A DNA stretch of 64,000 bases from Jiangella asiatica (GCF_004349065.1 NZ_SMKZ01000014.1:62001-126000); one strand, 5' to 3'. Shown: positions 1-8,878, counted from the first letter of the stretch. Notes: generated from the sequence alone by a model not told the origin. Translations and numbers: made by a program.

Positions 1-1422
1 AAGGGCCTGGTCGACCTGGTTCGGGTGCGCGCCAGCGACCTGCCGCGGGTGCCCGACGCCATCGTCTACCCCGCCGACGAGGACCAGGTGCGCCAGGTGG
101 TCGACGCGGTGGTCGCGGCGGACGGCGTGCTGATCCCGTTCGGCGGCGGCTCCAACATCTCCGGGTCGCTGACCCCGCCGGTGGACGAGAAGCGCGTGGT
201 CGTCTCGCTCGACCTCGGCCGGCTCAACCGGGTGCTCGAGGTCGACGAGGCCGCCGGGCTGGCCCGCGTCCAAGCCGGCGTGCTCGGACCGGACCTCGAG
301 GACCAGCTCAACTCCCGCGGCTGGACCACCGGCCACCAGCCCGACAGCTTCCGTCACTCCACCCTCGGCGGCTGGGTCGCGACGCGCAGCAGCGGCATGC
401 AGTCGGACAAGTACGGCGACATCAGCGACATCACCCGGGGCATGCGGGTCGTGCTGCCCGGCAAGGTCATCGCGTTGCGGCCCCTGCCCAGCACCTCCTC
501 GGGGCCGAGCGTGCGCGAGATGATCCTCGGCTCGGAGGGCCGCCTCGGTGTCATCACCGAGGTCTGGGTCAACGTGCACCGGCTGCCGAAGAACCGCGAG
601 ATCGTCGCCTACCTCTTCCCCACCTGGGCGGCCGGGCTGGCGGCCATGCACGCCATCACCGAGTCCGACGCGTCGCCGACGGTCACCCGGGTCTCCGACG
701 CCAACGAGACCGCGTTCTCGCTGTCCATGCAGAAGCCGTCGAAAGGGCTGGCCGCGAAGGCCGGGCCGATCCTCTTCAACGTCCTGGAGCGGCGCGGCTG
801 GGACCTGAACGCGGCCTGTCTGTCCTACATCGGCTACGAGGGCGACGACGACCACCTCAAGTACGAGAAGTCCATCGTCGGCAAGATCGTGCGCAAACAC
901 GGCGGCATCAAGCTCGGCAAGGGCCCGGGCGCGTTGTACGACCAGAAGAAGTTCGACACCCCGTACATCCGCGACTTCCTGCTTGACATCGGCGCCCTCG
1001 GCGACGTGTCGGAGACCGCGGCGCCGTGGTCCAAGCTGATGGACCTCTACGCCAACACCGTCCGCGCCGCCACCGACGCCTTCGCCGAACTCGGTGTCAT
1101 GGGCTTCGTGATGTGCCACCTGTCGCACAGCTACCACTCCGGCGCGTGCCTCTACTTCACCTTCGCCTTCCCGCCCAGCAGCGACGTCGCCGCCGAGCAG
1201 ATCGAGCAGTACTGGGTGGTGAAGCGGGCCATCCAGCAGTCCTTCGTCGACAACGACGCCACCATCTCGCACCACCACGGCGTCGGGACCGACCACGCCC
1301 ACTGGCTGGAGGACGACATCTCCAGCGCCGGCACCGAGGTCATGGCCGGGTTGCTGCGCGCCGTGGACCCGGGCCGCAACCTCAATCCCGGGACGTTGCT
1401 GCCAGCGCACCGCGAGTGGTGA
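1..1422 (+). CDS. FAD-binding oxidase, alkyl-DHAP-synthase-like (5' partial)
   Basis: The reading frame is open from the first base, so the true start lies upstream; 473 codons are visible. The PP-loop type FAD-binding segment (residues LIPFGGGSNISG) is followed by GWTTGHQPDSFRHSTLGGW and a long C-terminal FAD-oxidase domain with a His-rich HHHGVGTDH stretch near the end. This order matches the family of alkyldihydroxyacetonephosphate synthases and related flavin-linked oxidases. Actinobacterial members often oxidise hydroxy acids or are unassigned, so the substrate is not established. Its 3' end overlaps the convergent transporter gene by about 40 bp. Family assignment is firm; the ether-lipid role is only a possibility. 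Confidence 0.85.
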   Translation, partial: KGLVDLVRVRASDLPRVPDAIVYPADEDQVRQVVDAVVAADGVLIPFGGGSNISGSLTPPVDEKRVVVSLDLGRLNRVLEVDEAAGLARVQAGVLGPDLEDQLNSRGWTTGHQPDSFRHSTLGGWVATRSSGMQSDKYGDISDITRGMRVVLPGKVIALRPLPSTSSGPSVREMILGSEGRLGVITEVWVNVHRLPKNREIVAYLFPTWAAGLAAMHAITESDASPTVTRVSDANETAFSLSMQKPSKGLAAKAGPILFNVLERRGWDLNAACLSYIGYEGDDDHLKYEKSIVGKIVRKHGGIKLGKGPGALYDQKKFDTPYIRDFLLDIGALGDVSETAAPWSKLMDLYANTVRAATDAFAELGVMGFVMCHLSHSYHSGACLYFTFAFPPSSDVAAEQIEQYWVVKRAIQQSFVDNDATISHHHGVGTDHAHWLEDDISSAGTEVMAGLLRAVDPGRNLNPGTLLPAHREW

Positions 1423-2641
1423 CGGCGGGAGTCTCCGCACCGCGTTCCGTCGTGCCCCGTGCCCGGACGGCCGCCGCGACCAGTGCCACCGTCGCGGCGG
1501 TCACCGTGACGGCGAACGCCGGCCGGTGGCCGCCGAGGTCGGCCAGCCGGCCGGCCACCCCGGAGCCGATGGCGTAGCCGATGCCGGTGGCGCCGGCCAG
1601 CACGGTCATGGCAGCGCCGACGCGGTAGGGCGGCACCAGGTGCTCGGCGGCGGCGAAGACGCTGATCATGTACGGAGCGACCGCCAGCCCCAGCACCAGG
1701 ACCGCGGGCACGAGCGCCGCCAGCGAACCGACCAGCAAGAGCGGCGTCGACAGCATCATCAGCGCGCCGGAGAACACCAGGATGCGGCGCTGGTATCCGA
1801 ACCGCTCGGGCAGCGCCGCGGTGGCCAGGCCGGCCAGCACGCTGCCGACACCGAGCAGCGCGTGCACGAGCCCGGCCAGGCCCGGGCGCCCTTCGGCGGT
1901 GGCCAGGGCCGTCGTCCCGGTCTGGGTCGCGCCGAAGATCATCCCGATCAGCAGCTGTGCCAGCGCCAGGGCCAGGAACGCGGCGGTGACCAACCGCCCG
2001 GTGCCATGGTCGGCGGCCGGACGTAGAGTGTGTGCGAGCCGCGCGGTCGGATGCAGCGCGAACCACGACCCGAACACCATGAGCAGGCTGGCCGCGGCCA
2101 GCAGGGCGCCGCTCGGGCTGAGCAGGACGGCGCCGAGCCCGACCAGCGCGGGCCCCAGCACGAACGACGCCTCATCGGCGGCGCCCTCGTAGGAGAACGC
2201 GGCGTCGACCAGGCGCCGCTGGTGGGCCCCGGCACGGTGGGTGATGGGCCGCCAGCGGGTTCGCGCCAACGGACCCACCTGCGGCATGGTGAGGCCGGCG
2301 ACCGCGGCCGACGCCACCAGCGCCGGCGTGGACGCGCCGGCCTGGACGGCGGCGACGAGTACCGCGAGCGCCACGCCCGCGGCCAGCGACTGCGCCAGGA
2401 CCACCGGCCGCTGGCCGACGCGGTCGGCGAGGGCGCCGGCCATCGGGGCGCCGACGGCGTTGGCCACGGCCAGCGCGCCCGCGGCCAGCCCACCGGCGGT
2501 GTACCGGCCGGTGGCGTCGGAGACAAGCAGCAGGGTGCCGAGCTGGCTCATGGCGAGCGGCAGCCGGCCGAGGAAGGCGATGACGACGTAGCGCGGGCCG
2601 GCGAGGGCCAGCAGACGGCGGTAGGAGGTGAGAGGCGACAC
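1382..2641 (-). CDS. MFS transporter, 12-TM type
   Basis: This is a hydrophobic protein of about 419 residues with the repeated helix pattern of the major facilitator superfamily and a basic loop (GALADRVGQRP) between helices 2 and 3. Alanine- and leucine-rich helices run throughout, consistent with an inner-membrane exporter or solute carrier; no substrate can be read from the sequence. The frame can be extended to a GTG at 2686, but the GTG at 2641 has a GGAG about seven bases upstream and gives a normal N-terminus just before helix 1. The gene is divergent from the HD hydrolase and convergent with the flavin oxidase. Confidence 0.8.
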   Translation of the reverse strand: MSPLTSYRRLLALAGPRYVVIAFLGRLPLAMSQLGTLLLVSDATGRYTAGGLAAGALAVANAVGAPMAGALADRVGQRPVVLAQSLAAGVALAVLVAAVQAGASTPALVASAAVAGLTMPQVGPLARTRWRPITHRAGAHQRRLVDAAFSYEGAADEASFVLGPALVGLGAVLLSPSGALLAAASLLMVFGSWFALHPTARLAHTLRPAADHGTGRLVTAAFLALALAQLLIGMIFGATQTGTTALATAEGRPGLAGLVHALLGVGSVLAGLATAALPERFGYQRRILVFSGALMMLSTPLLLVGSLAALVPAVLVLGLAVAPYMISVFAAAEHLVPPYRVGAAMTVLAGATGIGYAIGSGVAGRLADLGGHRPAFAVTVTAATVALVAAAVRARGTTERGAETPAVTTRGALAATSRD

Positions 2642-2739
2642 GACAGGGCTCCACAGCGGACACTTCAGCGGCGTGCCTCCCTCCACCAGGTCACGCCGTA
2701 GCCCTGTGCTGTGTCGAAGTGTACCGCGATGATGGCTTC

Positions 2740-3366
2740 ATGGACGATTTGCGGCAGCGATGGTCCGCGCTGGCCGGCACCGCACCGGCTGCCACGGCAG
2801 CGGCGGAGGAGCTGCTCACCCGCTGGCGGGAGCCGCATCGGCACTATCACTCGATCGGCCACCTGCGGGCGGTGCTGGACGCCGTCGACGAGCTGGCCCA
2901 CTGCGCGGACGACGCCGACGCGGTCCGGCTCGCCGCCTGGTTCCACGACGCCGTCTACGAGGGACGTCCCGGCGACGACGAGCGGGCCAGCGCCGCCCTC
3001 GCGCGTGACGTGTTGGCCTCGCTCGGTGTGTCATCCGAGCGGGTCGACGAGGTGGAGCGCCTGGTCCTGGCCACCATCGAGCACGACCCCGCGCCCGGCG
3101 ACGCCAACGCCGCGGTGCTGTGCGACGCCGATCTCGCCGTCCTGGCCGGTGCGCCGAGCGAGTACGCGGCATACGCGGCCGCCGTCCGCGACGACTACGC
3201 GCACGTGTCCGACGCCGACTTCGCCGCCGGCCGGGCCGCCGTCCTGGAGGGCCTGCTGGGCCGGCCGGAGCTGTACCGCACCGAGCACGGGCGGCGGCGC
3301 TGGGAGCAACCGGCGCGGCACAACCTCCAGACCGAGCTGGTGCTGCTGCGCGCCGCCGCGCCGTGA
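2740..3366 (+). CDS. HD-domain metal-dependent phosphohydrolase (COG4339-like)
   Basis: The protein has about 208 residues. The N-terminal HYHSIGHL and the WFHDAVYEG motif supply the His and His-Asp metal ligands of the HD superfamily, and a second part carries the helical bundle with DADLAVL. Size and order match the predicted metal-dependent phosphohydrolases of COG4339, whose substrate is unknown. ATG 2740 is preferred; a GTG at 2719 in the same frame would add seven residues. The stop codon lies inside a 14-bp palindrome (3363-3376). The function beyond a phosphohydrolase is not known. Confidence 0.8.
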   Translation: MDDLRQRWSALAGTAPAATAAAEELLTRWREPHRHYHSIGHLRAVLDAVDELAHCADDADAVRLAAWFHDAVYEGRPGDDERASAALARDVLASLGVSSERVDEVERLVLATIEHDPAPGDANAAVLCDADLAVLAGAPSEYAAYAAAVRDDYAHVSDADFAAGRAAVLEGLLGRPELYRTEHGRRRWEQPARHNLQTELVLLRAAAP

Positions 3367-3376
3367 CGTACGTCAC
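3363..3376. promoter_or_regulatory. CRP-like palindrome at the 3' end of the HD gene
   Basis: GTGACGTACGTCAC is a perfect palindrome that fits the GTGA-N6-TCAC core of actinobacterial CRP sites. It overlaps the HD gene stop codon and no promoter is obvious beside it, so it may be fortuitous. Two closely related sites occur in real promoter regions at 45234 and 48858. Confidence 0.3.
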
Positions 3377-3423
3377 GCCGTGATATGAGGCTGTGCTGCT
3401 GCCGCCGTGGGTCCGCGGTACCC

Positions 3424-3515
3424 CGAAATGATCACGTTCAGCACGAGATCTCGTGTCACACCATGCTCGCAATCATGGTGAGGCTCGGGTGATCCTGCTG
3501 AACGTGATCATTTCG
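3424..3515. repeat. Palindromic intergenic repeat, copy A (type 1 / type 1 arms)
   Basis: A perfect 20-bp inverted repeat (3424-3443 and 3496-3515, CGAAATGATCACGTTCAGCA and its complement) encloses a 14-bp palindrome CACGAGATCTCGTG (3442-3455) and a second hairpin CACCATG/CATGGTG (3459-3465 and 3474-3480), giving a potential cloverleaf. The same left arm and core recur at 12108-12185 and 29814-29893. It lies between the convergent HD and DUF4031 genes. The rest of the 3367-3784 gap shows nothing recognisable. Confidence 0.85.
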
Positions 3516-3784
3516 AGGCCACGGTGTGAGATTGCTGCGGTTGACCAGGCGCCGGATCCACGGCCCAAGGCCCCCGGGGCGGAAACCGGGTCGACGCGGC
3601 CGCTGACGTGACCGGCCGGGTCACGGCACCAGTCCGCACCGGCATCGCGATGCAAACGGCACCGACCTACGAATGCGGCAGAAGGGCGTGACATGACGCG
3701 CCAAGGGCGGCACAGGGCGAGCCGAGGGCCGGCGCGCAGCCCACCGGTGCGCGGCACCGGCCGGGTCGGCGTCGTGCCCCGGGG

Positions 3785-4060
3785 TCAGTGCTGGCGGCGC
3801 TTGCGGCGGCGCAGCCCAGCCGCGCGCAGGCGGGCGACGATCTCGCGGCTGCGCACCGGCAACGCGCCGGCGTCGACGGCCCGCTGGTAATCGGAGGCGG
3901 GGATGTCGTAGTGGTCGCCGTCGAAACCCCGCGGCGGCAGGCCGAGCCGCGCCGCGAACTCGTGCAGCTCGTCGAAGGAGTGGTCCGAGACCAGGTGCGA
4001 CCACAGCCGGCCGTGCGCCGGCCAGGCCGGCGGGTCGATGAGGATCATGCCTACATTCAC
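3785..4060 (-). CDS. DUF4031 family protein
   Basis: This 91-residue protein carries the whole conserved pattern of DUF4031: a start ILIDPPAWPAHGRLWSHLVS, then FDELHEFAARLG, GFDGDHYDIP and a basic C-terminus. The family is widespread in actinobacteria and of unknown biochemical function. The start is set at the ATG 4060; an internal ATG four codons later is equally possible. It lies on the same strand as cutC, which ends its own frame 67 bp away, so the two may be co-transcribed with cutC first. Confidence 0.85.
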   Translation of the reverse strand: MNVGMILIDPPAWPAHGRLWSHLVSDHSFDELHEFAARLGLPPRGFDGDHYDIPASDYQRAVDAGALPVRSREIVARLRAAGLRRRKRRQH

Positions 4061-4127
4061 CCCTGGCCGTTCGGGTCAGGCAACCACTGCGTGCGCTCCC
4101 CAGAGAACCTCAGATCTTGACCGACCC

Positions 4128-4832
4128 TCACAGGGCCGCGCCGACGGCGTCGTCGATCAGGTTGCGCCACGACCGCACGAGGGCGGCGTCGACGTAGGCC
4201 CGCCACGAGCCGCTGGGCCGGACCCGGCTGCCGACGTGGAACTGCCGGACCCCGGCTCGCGCCAGCCACGGCACATGGCCAGGCTCCAGGTCGCCGCCGG
4301 CCATGATGAGCCGGGCGGCCTTGGCATCACCGGTGGCACGGGTGCACAGCTCGTCCAGGCCGGAGCCGACACCGCGCGGGGAGCCGGCGGTGAGGATGGC
4401 GTCGAGGCCGGGCAGGCCGGGCACGATCTCCCACGCGTCATCGTGGTCGAGGCTGTGGTCGATGGCGCGGTGGAACGTCCACGGCCGTCCGCCGAGCTCG
4501 TCGACCAGGGCGAGCGTGGCCTCCACGTCGACCTCGGCGTTCAGGCCCAGGAAGCCCAGCACGAACCCGTCGGCGCCGGCGGCGGCCAGCTGATACGCGG
4601 CGATCTTGAGCCGGGCGAGCTCCGACCCGCTGGTGGAGAAGCCGTCGTTGGCCCGCAGCATGACACGCAGCGGCAGGTCGCAGGCGCGCTTGAGATCGCG
4701 CACGGTCTCGAGGCTGGGCGTCAGGCCGTCGGAGTCCATGTCGGCGACGACCTCGAGCCGGTCGGCACCCCCCTCGACCGCGCCGGACGCGTCGCCGGGA
4801 CCCAGCGCGATGATCTCCAGGAGCGGACGCAC
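4128..4832 (-). CDS. cutC: CutC family copper homeostasis / TIM-barrel protein
   Basis: The 234-residue protein matches CutC over its full length: LEIIALGPGDASGAVEGGADRLE at the N-terminus, RVMLR, the barrel strand WTFHRAID and the phosphate-loop-like segment ILTAGS, then IMAGGDLEPGHV. CutC was named for copper tolerance in E. coli, but the real activity is unsettled and later work questions a direct copper role. No copper-responsive operator is visible. It is divergent from the small cysteine-containing protein at 4871. Family assignment is secure; the cellular role is open. Confidence 0.9.
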   Translation of the reverse strand: MRPLLEIIALGPGDASGAVEGGADRLEVVADMDSDGLTPSLETVRDLKRACDLPLRVMLRANDGFSTSGSELARLKIAAYQLAAAGADGFVLGFLGLNAEVDVEATLALVDELGGRPWTFHRAIDHSLDHDDAWEIVPGLPGLDAILTAGSPRGVGSGLDELCTRATGDAKAARLIMAGGDLEPGHVPWLARAGVRQFHVGSRVRPSGSWRAYVDAALVRSWRNLIDDAVGAAL

Positions 4833-4870
4833 GTGGATAAGTGTGCCAGCGAAATGGCACGATCGACATC

Positions 4871-5212
4871 GTGGTCGACGATGTGATCCTCACGGCACGG
4901 GCGCTGGTGCTGCGCGACCTCGGCGCGCGCCGGCTCGACGTGCCGGCGGCGGTCGACGCCCTGGACTCCGCCGTCACCGAGCGGCGCTGGTGGGTCGAGC
5001 AGTGGCCCGACGGTGCCGACCTGGTGGCCGGCCAGGTGGCGCAGGACGTCCAGGACCGACTGCTGGACGGCGGGGTGGGGCGGTGGCCGCGCTGCCGCTC
5101 GTGCAATGAGACGGACCCGCACGAACTGCGGATCGAGCCCGAGCTCGGACCCGATCCGCAGTGGGTGTGCGAGAAGTCCGGCGTGCACGTCGCGCCACTC
5201 GGCGCCTTGTGA
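4871..5212 (+). CDS. Hypothetical protein with Cys-x2-Cys pair
   Basis: This protein of about 113 residues is not recognised. It begins with a helical region (ALVLRDLGARRLDVPAAVDALDSAV), has a Trp-rich RRWWVEQW stretch, and a C-terminal part with CRSCNE followed by a later Cys in WVCEKSG. The cysteines could form a small metal-binding ribbon but one ligand is missing for a classic four-Cys site. The GTG at 4871 is preferred because the alternative ATG at 4841 lies nine bases from the cutC start. No function is proposed. Confidence 0.55.
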   Translation: MVDDVILTARALVLRDLGARRLDVPAAVDALDSAVTERRWWVEQWPDGADLVAGQVAQDVQDRLLDGGVGRWPRCRSCNETDPHELRIEPELGPDPQWVCEKSGVHVAPLGAL

Positions 5213-5467
5213 GCCGGTCACGCCGCGCGTACGCTCCCACGCCGAGTGTCGGCCTCGGCCGGGGCGACGACCCAGCGCAGCTCCGTCCGCTCGTGCCCGG
5301 AGATGTCCGTCACCATCACCCACCGGGCCACGAGTCCGGTGCGCCGGACCAATGCTTGCGTCGCCATACCCGCTCCCTTCGGCCATCTCTGCGTCAGGCG
5401 TTGTTCACCTTCTGTTCACTTAGAATACCAGAGTTGTTCCGGGTCCGGGTTCGGGCGGAGGCCGGCG
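5213..5467. other. Intergenic region, no gene seen
   Basis: The stretch holds no convincing reading frame. A lower-GC patch around 5401-5440 has TTGTTC and TAGAAT hexamers, but the spacing (14 bp) is poor and no gene follows on that strand before 7845, so no promoter is called. Confidence 0.4.
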
Positions 5468-6628
5468 TCAGCGCCGGCCGCTGAAGAACCCGACGACGTC
5501 CGCAGCCAGCAGATCCGGCGCTTCCAGCGCGGCGAAGTGCCCGCCGCGCTCGAACTCCGTCCAGCGCACCACCGACCCCATGGGGTCGACGAGGTGCCGG
5601 ATCGAGGTGTCGGCGGCGAAGACGGCGACCGCACCCGGCGGCGGCACCGGCCGCTCGCCATCGCTCACCGCGTCGTGACCGTCGCTCGCCGCGGCGGCCA
5701 TGAACTGCTTGAACGCCTGCATCCCCTCGTAGACGATGTGCGCGGCCGACGCGCCGCTGGCGGTGAACCAGTAGACGCTCACGTTGGTCAGCAGGCGGTC
5801 ACGGCCGACGGCGTCCTCAGGCAGCTCGGCGGCCGGGTCGGTCCACTCCCGGAACTTCTCCGCGATCCACGCGAGCTGCTCGACCGGTGAGTCGCTGAGT
5901 CCGTACGCCAGGGTCTGCGGGCGGGTCGCCTGCTGGGCGAGGTATCCGATTCCGTCCTCGCGGAAGGTGTTGAAGCGCTCCGCCCGCACCCGATCCGCGG
6001 CGGACAGTCCGTCCGTCTCGACCGGTGGCCCGAACGGATACGGTGCCGGTCCGTTGATGTGCGTGCCGACCAGCCGGTCGGGGTGCGACATCGCCAGCAG
6101 GCTCACCACGCCAGCACCGACGTCACCGCCCTGGGCGCCGAAGCGTGGGTAGCCCAGCCGCGTCATCAGCTCGGCGACCGCGCCGGCGACCCGCGTCAGG
6201 TCGCCCCAGCCGGCCTCCCGCAGCGGCGTGGAGAACCCGAAGCCCGGCAGGGACGGGATCACCAGATGGAACTCGTCGGTGAGCAGCGGGATCACGTCGA
6301 GGAACTCGACGACCGAGCTCGGCCAGCCGTGCAGCAGCACCAGCGGCGTCGCGGCCTCGTTCGCCGAGCGGACGTGCAGGAAGTGCAGGTCCATCCCGTC
6401 GACGGTGGTCACGAACTGCGGGTGCGCGTTGAGCTCGGCCTCACGGGCGCGCCAGTCGAAGCCGTCGCGCCAGTACTCGGCCAGCTCTTTCAGGTAGCTG
6501 ACCGGGACACCGCGCTCCCAGCCGGTGCCGGTCATCTCGGCCGGCCACCGGGTCGCGCCCAGCCGGTCGTGCAGGTCGTCGATGTCGGTCTGCGGGATCT
6601 CGATGCGGAACGGGCGGATCTCGGTCAT
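5468..6628 (-). CDS. Epoxide hydrolase, EHN/alpha-beta hydrolase type (copy 2)
   Basis: The 386-residue protein begins with the epoxide-hydrolase N-terminal domain ([16 protein letters not shown], residues about 1-110). The alpha/beta hydrolase core follows, with the oxyanion motif LLHGWPSS, the nucleophile Asp in GAQGGDVG, a Tyr in YWFTASGA expected to polarise the epoxide, and the catalytic His in ERGGHFAA. These match microsomal/juvenile-hormone-type epoxide hydrolases that open epoxides to diols. ATG 6628 is chosen because the EHN domain starts there; the longer frame upstream is the shadow of its paralogue. It is 23 bp downstream of that close paralogue, so both sit in one operon. Confidence 0.9.
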   Translation of the reverse strand: MTEIRPFRIEIPQTDIDDLHDRLGATRWPAEMTGTGWERGVPVSYLKELAEYWRDGFDWRAREAELNAHPQFVTTVDGMDLHFLHVRSANEAATPLVLLHGWPSSVVEFLDVIPLLTDEFHLVIPSLPGFGFSTPLREAGWGDLTRVAGAVAELMTRLGYPRFGAQGGDVGAGVVSLLAMSHPDRLVGTHINGPAPYPFGPPVETDGLSAADRVRAERFNTFREDGIGYLAQQATRPQTLAYGLSDSPVEQLAWIAEKFREWTDPAAELPEDAVGRDRLLTNVSVYWFTASGASAAHIVYEGMQAFKQFMAAAASDGHDAVSDGERPVPPPGAVAVFAADTSIRHLVDPMGSVVRWTEFERGGHFAALEAPDLLAADVVGFFSGRR

Positions 6629-6651
6629 GACTTCTGGTCTCCTCGACGAGT

Positions 6652-7782
6652 TCAGCGGGTCAGGTCGGCGAAGAACGCGCGGACGTCGGCGGCGAGCAGG
6701 TCCGGTGCCTCCATCGCGGCGAAGTGGCCGCCGCGGTCGAACGTCGTCCAGCGGACGATGGTGTGGTCGCGTTCGGCCAACCGCCGGATCGCGATGTCGG
6801 TGGCGAAGTTCGCGACGGCCGTCGGGACGGTGGATCGCTTCCGCGGCGCCCAGAAGGCGGGATCGTGGAACCGCTCGTAGTACGAGTGCGCGGTCGACGC
6901 GGCGGTCCCGGTGAACCAGTAGATACTGACGTCGGCGAGCAGCCGGTCGCGGTCGACGGCGTCCTCGGGCAGCTCGGCGGCCGGGTCGCTCCATTCCCGG
7001 AACTTCTCGACGATCCAGGCCAGCTGCGCCACCGGCGAGTCGGTGAGCCCGTACGACACCGTCTGCGGTCGGGTGCCCTGCAGCCGCAGGTAACCACTCC
7101 CATCGTCCTGGAACTGCTGGAACAGCGCCAGGCGCCGCTGCTCGTCCTCGGTCAGCCCGGCGAGGTCGGACGGGTCGTCGGAGGGGAAGGTCACGAACGC
7201 GTTCGCGTGCACACCGACGACGCGGTCCGGCACAAGCCGGCCGATCTCCGGGCCGAGGAAGCCGCCGACGTCGCCGCCCTGCACGCCGTAGCGGTCGTAG
7301 CCGAGCCGGTCCATCAGCTCCACCAGCGCTGCCGCGGACCGGCCGTCGGTCCAGCCGGCGGTGGTGACCCGGCCGGAGAACCCGTAGCCGGGCAGCGACG
7401 GGACCACCAGATGGAAGTCGTCGGTGAGCAGCGGGATCACGTCGAGGAACTCGACCACCGAGCCGGGCCAGCCGTGCAGCAGCAACAGCGGCGTGGCGGC
7501 GTCGTTCACGGAGCGGATGTGCAGGAAGTGCACGTCCTGCCCGTCGATCGTGGTCACGAACTGCGGGTGGGCGTTGAGTGCTTTCTCCTGCGCGCGCCAG
7601 TCGAAGCTGCCGCGCCAGTACTCGGCCAGCCGTTTCAGGTAGGCGACCGGCACCCCGCGCTCCCAGCCAGTGCCGGCGACCTCGACCGGCCAGCGGGTCC
7701 GGGCCAGCCGGGCGCGCAGCTCAGCGAGGTCGGCGTCGGGGATCTCGATGCGGAAGGGCCGGATGTCCGTGGAGTTCGTCAT
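6652..7782 (-). CDS. Epoxide hydrolase, EHN/alpha-beta hydrolase type (copy 1)
   Basis: This 376-residue paralogue of the adjacent gene has the same domain order: EHN domain, [10 protein letters not shown] oxyanion segment, nucleophile Asp in GVQGGDVGG, Tyr in IYWFTG and His in RGGHFAAM. Long blocks such as [15 protein letters not shown] and [15 protein letters not shown] are shared, pointing to a tandem duplication followed by divergence; the cap region differs most, suggesting different epoxide substrates. It is first in the two-gene operon and divergent from a WYL regulator 62 bp away with a palindrome between them, so that regulator probably controls the pair. Confidence 0.9.
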   Translation of the reverse strand: MTNSTDIRPFRIEIPDADLAELRARLARTRWPVEVAGTGWERGVPVAYLKRLAEYWRGSFDWRAQEKALNAHPQFVTTIDGQDVHFLHIRSVNDAATPLLLLHGWPGSVVEFLDVIPLLTDDFHLVVPSLPGYGFSGRVTTAGWTDGRSAAALVELMDRLGYDRYGVQGGDVGGFLGPEIGRLVPDRVVGVHANAFVTFPSDDPSDLAGLTEDEQRRLALFQQFQDDGSGYLRLQGTRPQTVSYGLTDSPVAQLAWIVEKFREWSDPAAELPEDAVDRDRLLADVSIYWFTGTAASTAHSYYERFHDPAFWAPRKRSTVPTAVANFATDIAIRRLAERDHTIVRWTTFDRGGHFAAMEAPDLLAADVRAFFADLTR

Positions 7783-7799
7783 ACCCCTACTGTCTCGGC

Positions 7800-7826
7800 A
7801 ATCGCGGCCAGATTCGGGCCGCGATT
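7800..7826. promoter_or_regulatory. Candidate operator between epoxide hydrolases and WYL regulator
   Basis: A perfect 10-bp inverted repeat (AATCGCGGCC, 7800-7809, and its complement, 7817-7826) with a 7-bp spacer lies in the 62-bp divergent gap. Its position suggests binding by the product of the 7845 gene; this is inference from placement only. Confidence 0.5.
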
Positions 7827-7844
7827 ACTGCCAGAATCGACGGC

Positions 7845-8825
7845 ATGGTGGAAACCTCTGCCCGGCTGCTGAAGCTTCTGTCGTTGTTGCAACTGCGCCG
7901 CGAATGGGCCAGCGCCGACCTCGCCGACCGGCTGGGCGTCGCCCGGCGGACCGTCCGCCGCGACGTCGAGCGGCTGCGGTCGCTGGGGTATCCGGTCGAA
8001 TCCACCCCCGGCGTGTCCGGCGGTTACCGCCTCGGGTCCGGCGCGGACATGCCGCCCCTGCTGCTGGACGACGAGGAGGCGGTGGCCGTCGCGGTCGGGC
8101 TGCGGACGGCGGCGGGCGGGTCGGTCACCGGCATCGAGGAGATGTCGGTGCGCGCGCTGGCCAAGCTGGAGCAGGTGCTGCCGGCGCGGCTGCGGCACCG
8201 CGTGGCGGCGCTGTCGTCGGCGACCGTGCCGCTGACCGGCGGCGGCCCGACCGTCGATGCGGACGTGCTCACGGCCATCGCGGCCACTGTCCGCGACAGC
8301 CAACGGCTGCGCTTCGACTACGTCGGCCACGACGGCAACTGGTCGCGCCGCGAGGTCGAGCCGCACCGGCTGGTCAACCGCGGCCGCCGTTGGTACCTCG
8401 TCGCCTGGGACGTCGGACCGTCGGACTGGCGCACCTTCCGGGTGGATCGCCTGACGCCGAAGATCCCGACCGGGCCGCGGTTCACCCCGCGCGAGGCCCC
8501 GTCGGGTGATGTCGCCGACTTCGTCGCCCGCGGGCTGGACTACGCACTCTGGGACTACCGCGCGAGCCTGCGGCTGCACGCGTCCGCCGACGCCGTCGCG
8601 AACCGGCTGCCGTCGTCGATCGTCGTCGAGCCCGGGGACGAGCACACGTGCGTCATCCACGCCGGTGCCGACAGCTTCGAGATGATCGCCGTCTACGCCG
8701 CCATGCTCGACGTCGACTTCGACGTGCTCGACCCGCCGGAGTTCGCCGACCACCTGCGGAAGCTTGCCGCCCGTTACCTCCGCGCCGCCCTTGATCCACC
8801 CGACCAGGGCGGGGACCGGGCTTGA
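7845..8825 (+). CDS. HTH / WYL-domain transcriptional regulator
   Basis: The 326-residue protein has an N-terminal DeoR-like helix-turn-helix (residues about 5-60, DLADRLGVARRTVRRDVERL) followed by a wing with VSGGYRLG. A WYL domain covers roughly residues 145-220 and includes LRFDYVGHDG, HRLVNRGRRWYLVAWD and FRVDRL, the region that binds small ligands or nucleic acid in this family. A C-terminal WCX-type extension follows. ATG 7845 begins just before the HTH. It is divergent from two epoxide hydrolases and probably regulates them and itself. A strong hairpin terminator follows. Confidence 0.88.
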   Translation: MVETSARLLKLLSLLQLRREWASADLADRLGVARRTVRRDVERLRSLGYPVESTPGVSGGYRLGSGADMPPLLLDDEEAVAVAVGLRTAAGGSVTGIEEMSVRALAKLEQVLPARLRHRVAALSSATVPLTGGGPTVDADVLTAIAATVRDSQRLRFDYVGHDGNWSRREVEPHRLVNRGRRWYLVAWDVGPSDWRTFRVDRLTPKIPTGPRFTPREAPSGDVADFVARGLDYALWDYRASLRLHASADAVANRLPSSIVVEPGDEHTCVIHAGADSFEMIAVYAAMLDVDFDVLDPPEFADHLRKLAARYLRAALDPPDQGGDRA

Positions 8826-8837
8826 TCGTGAGACGCG

Positions 8838-8878
8838 GACGAGGGCGGAACCCCGGCTGGGGTACCGCCCTCGTCTTT
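8838..8878 (+). terminator. Rho-independent terminator after the WYL regulator
   Basis: An 11-bp perfect stem (GACGAGGGCGG with CCGCCCTCGTC) extended by an inner ACCCC/GGGGT stem is followed by TTTCG. It lies between the convergent regulator and groEL genes and could stop both. Confidence 0.75.

Noticed and set aside
3424-3515. Cloverleaf of copy A considered as a tRNA-like gene
   Set aside because: No anticodon arm, T-loop TTCGA or CCA-type acceptor; arm lengths do not fit a tRNA.
3473-3757. 94-codon frame in the gap after the HD gene
   Set aside because: It begins in the palindromic repeat and has no recognisable features or ribosome site.
4038-4886. 282-codon frame opposite cutC
   Set aside because: Antisense shadow of the well-conserved cutC gene.
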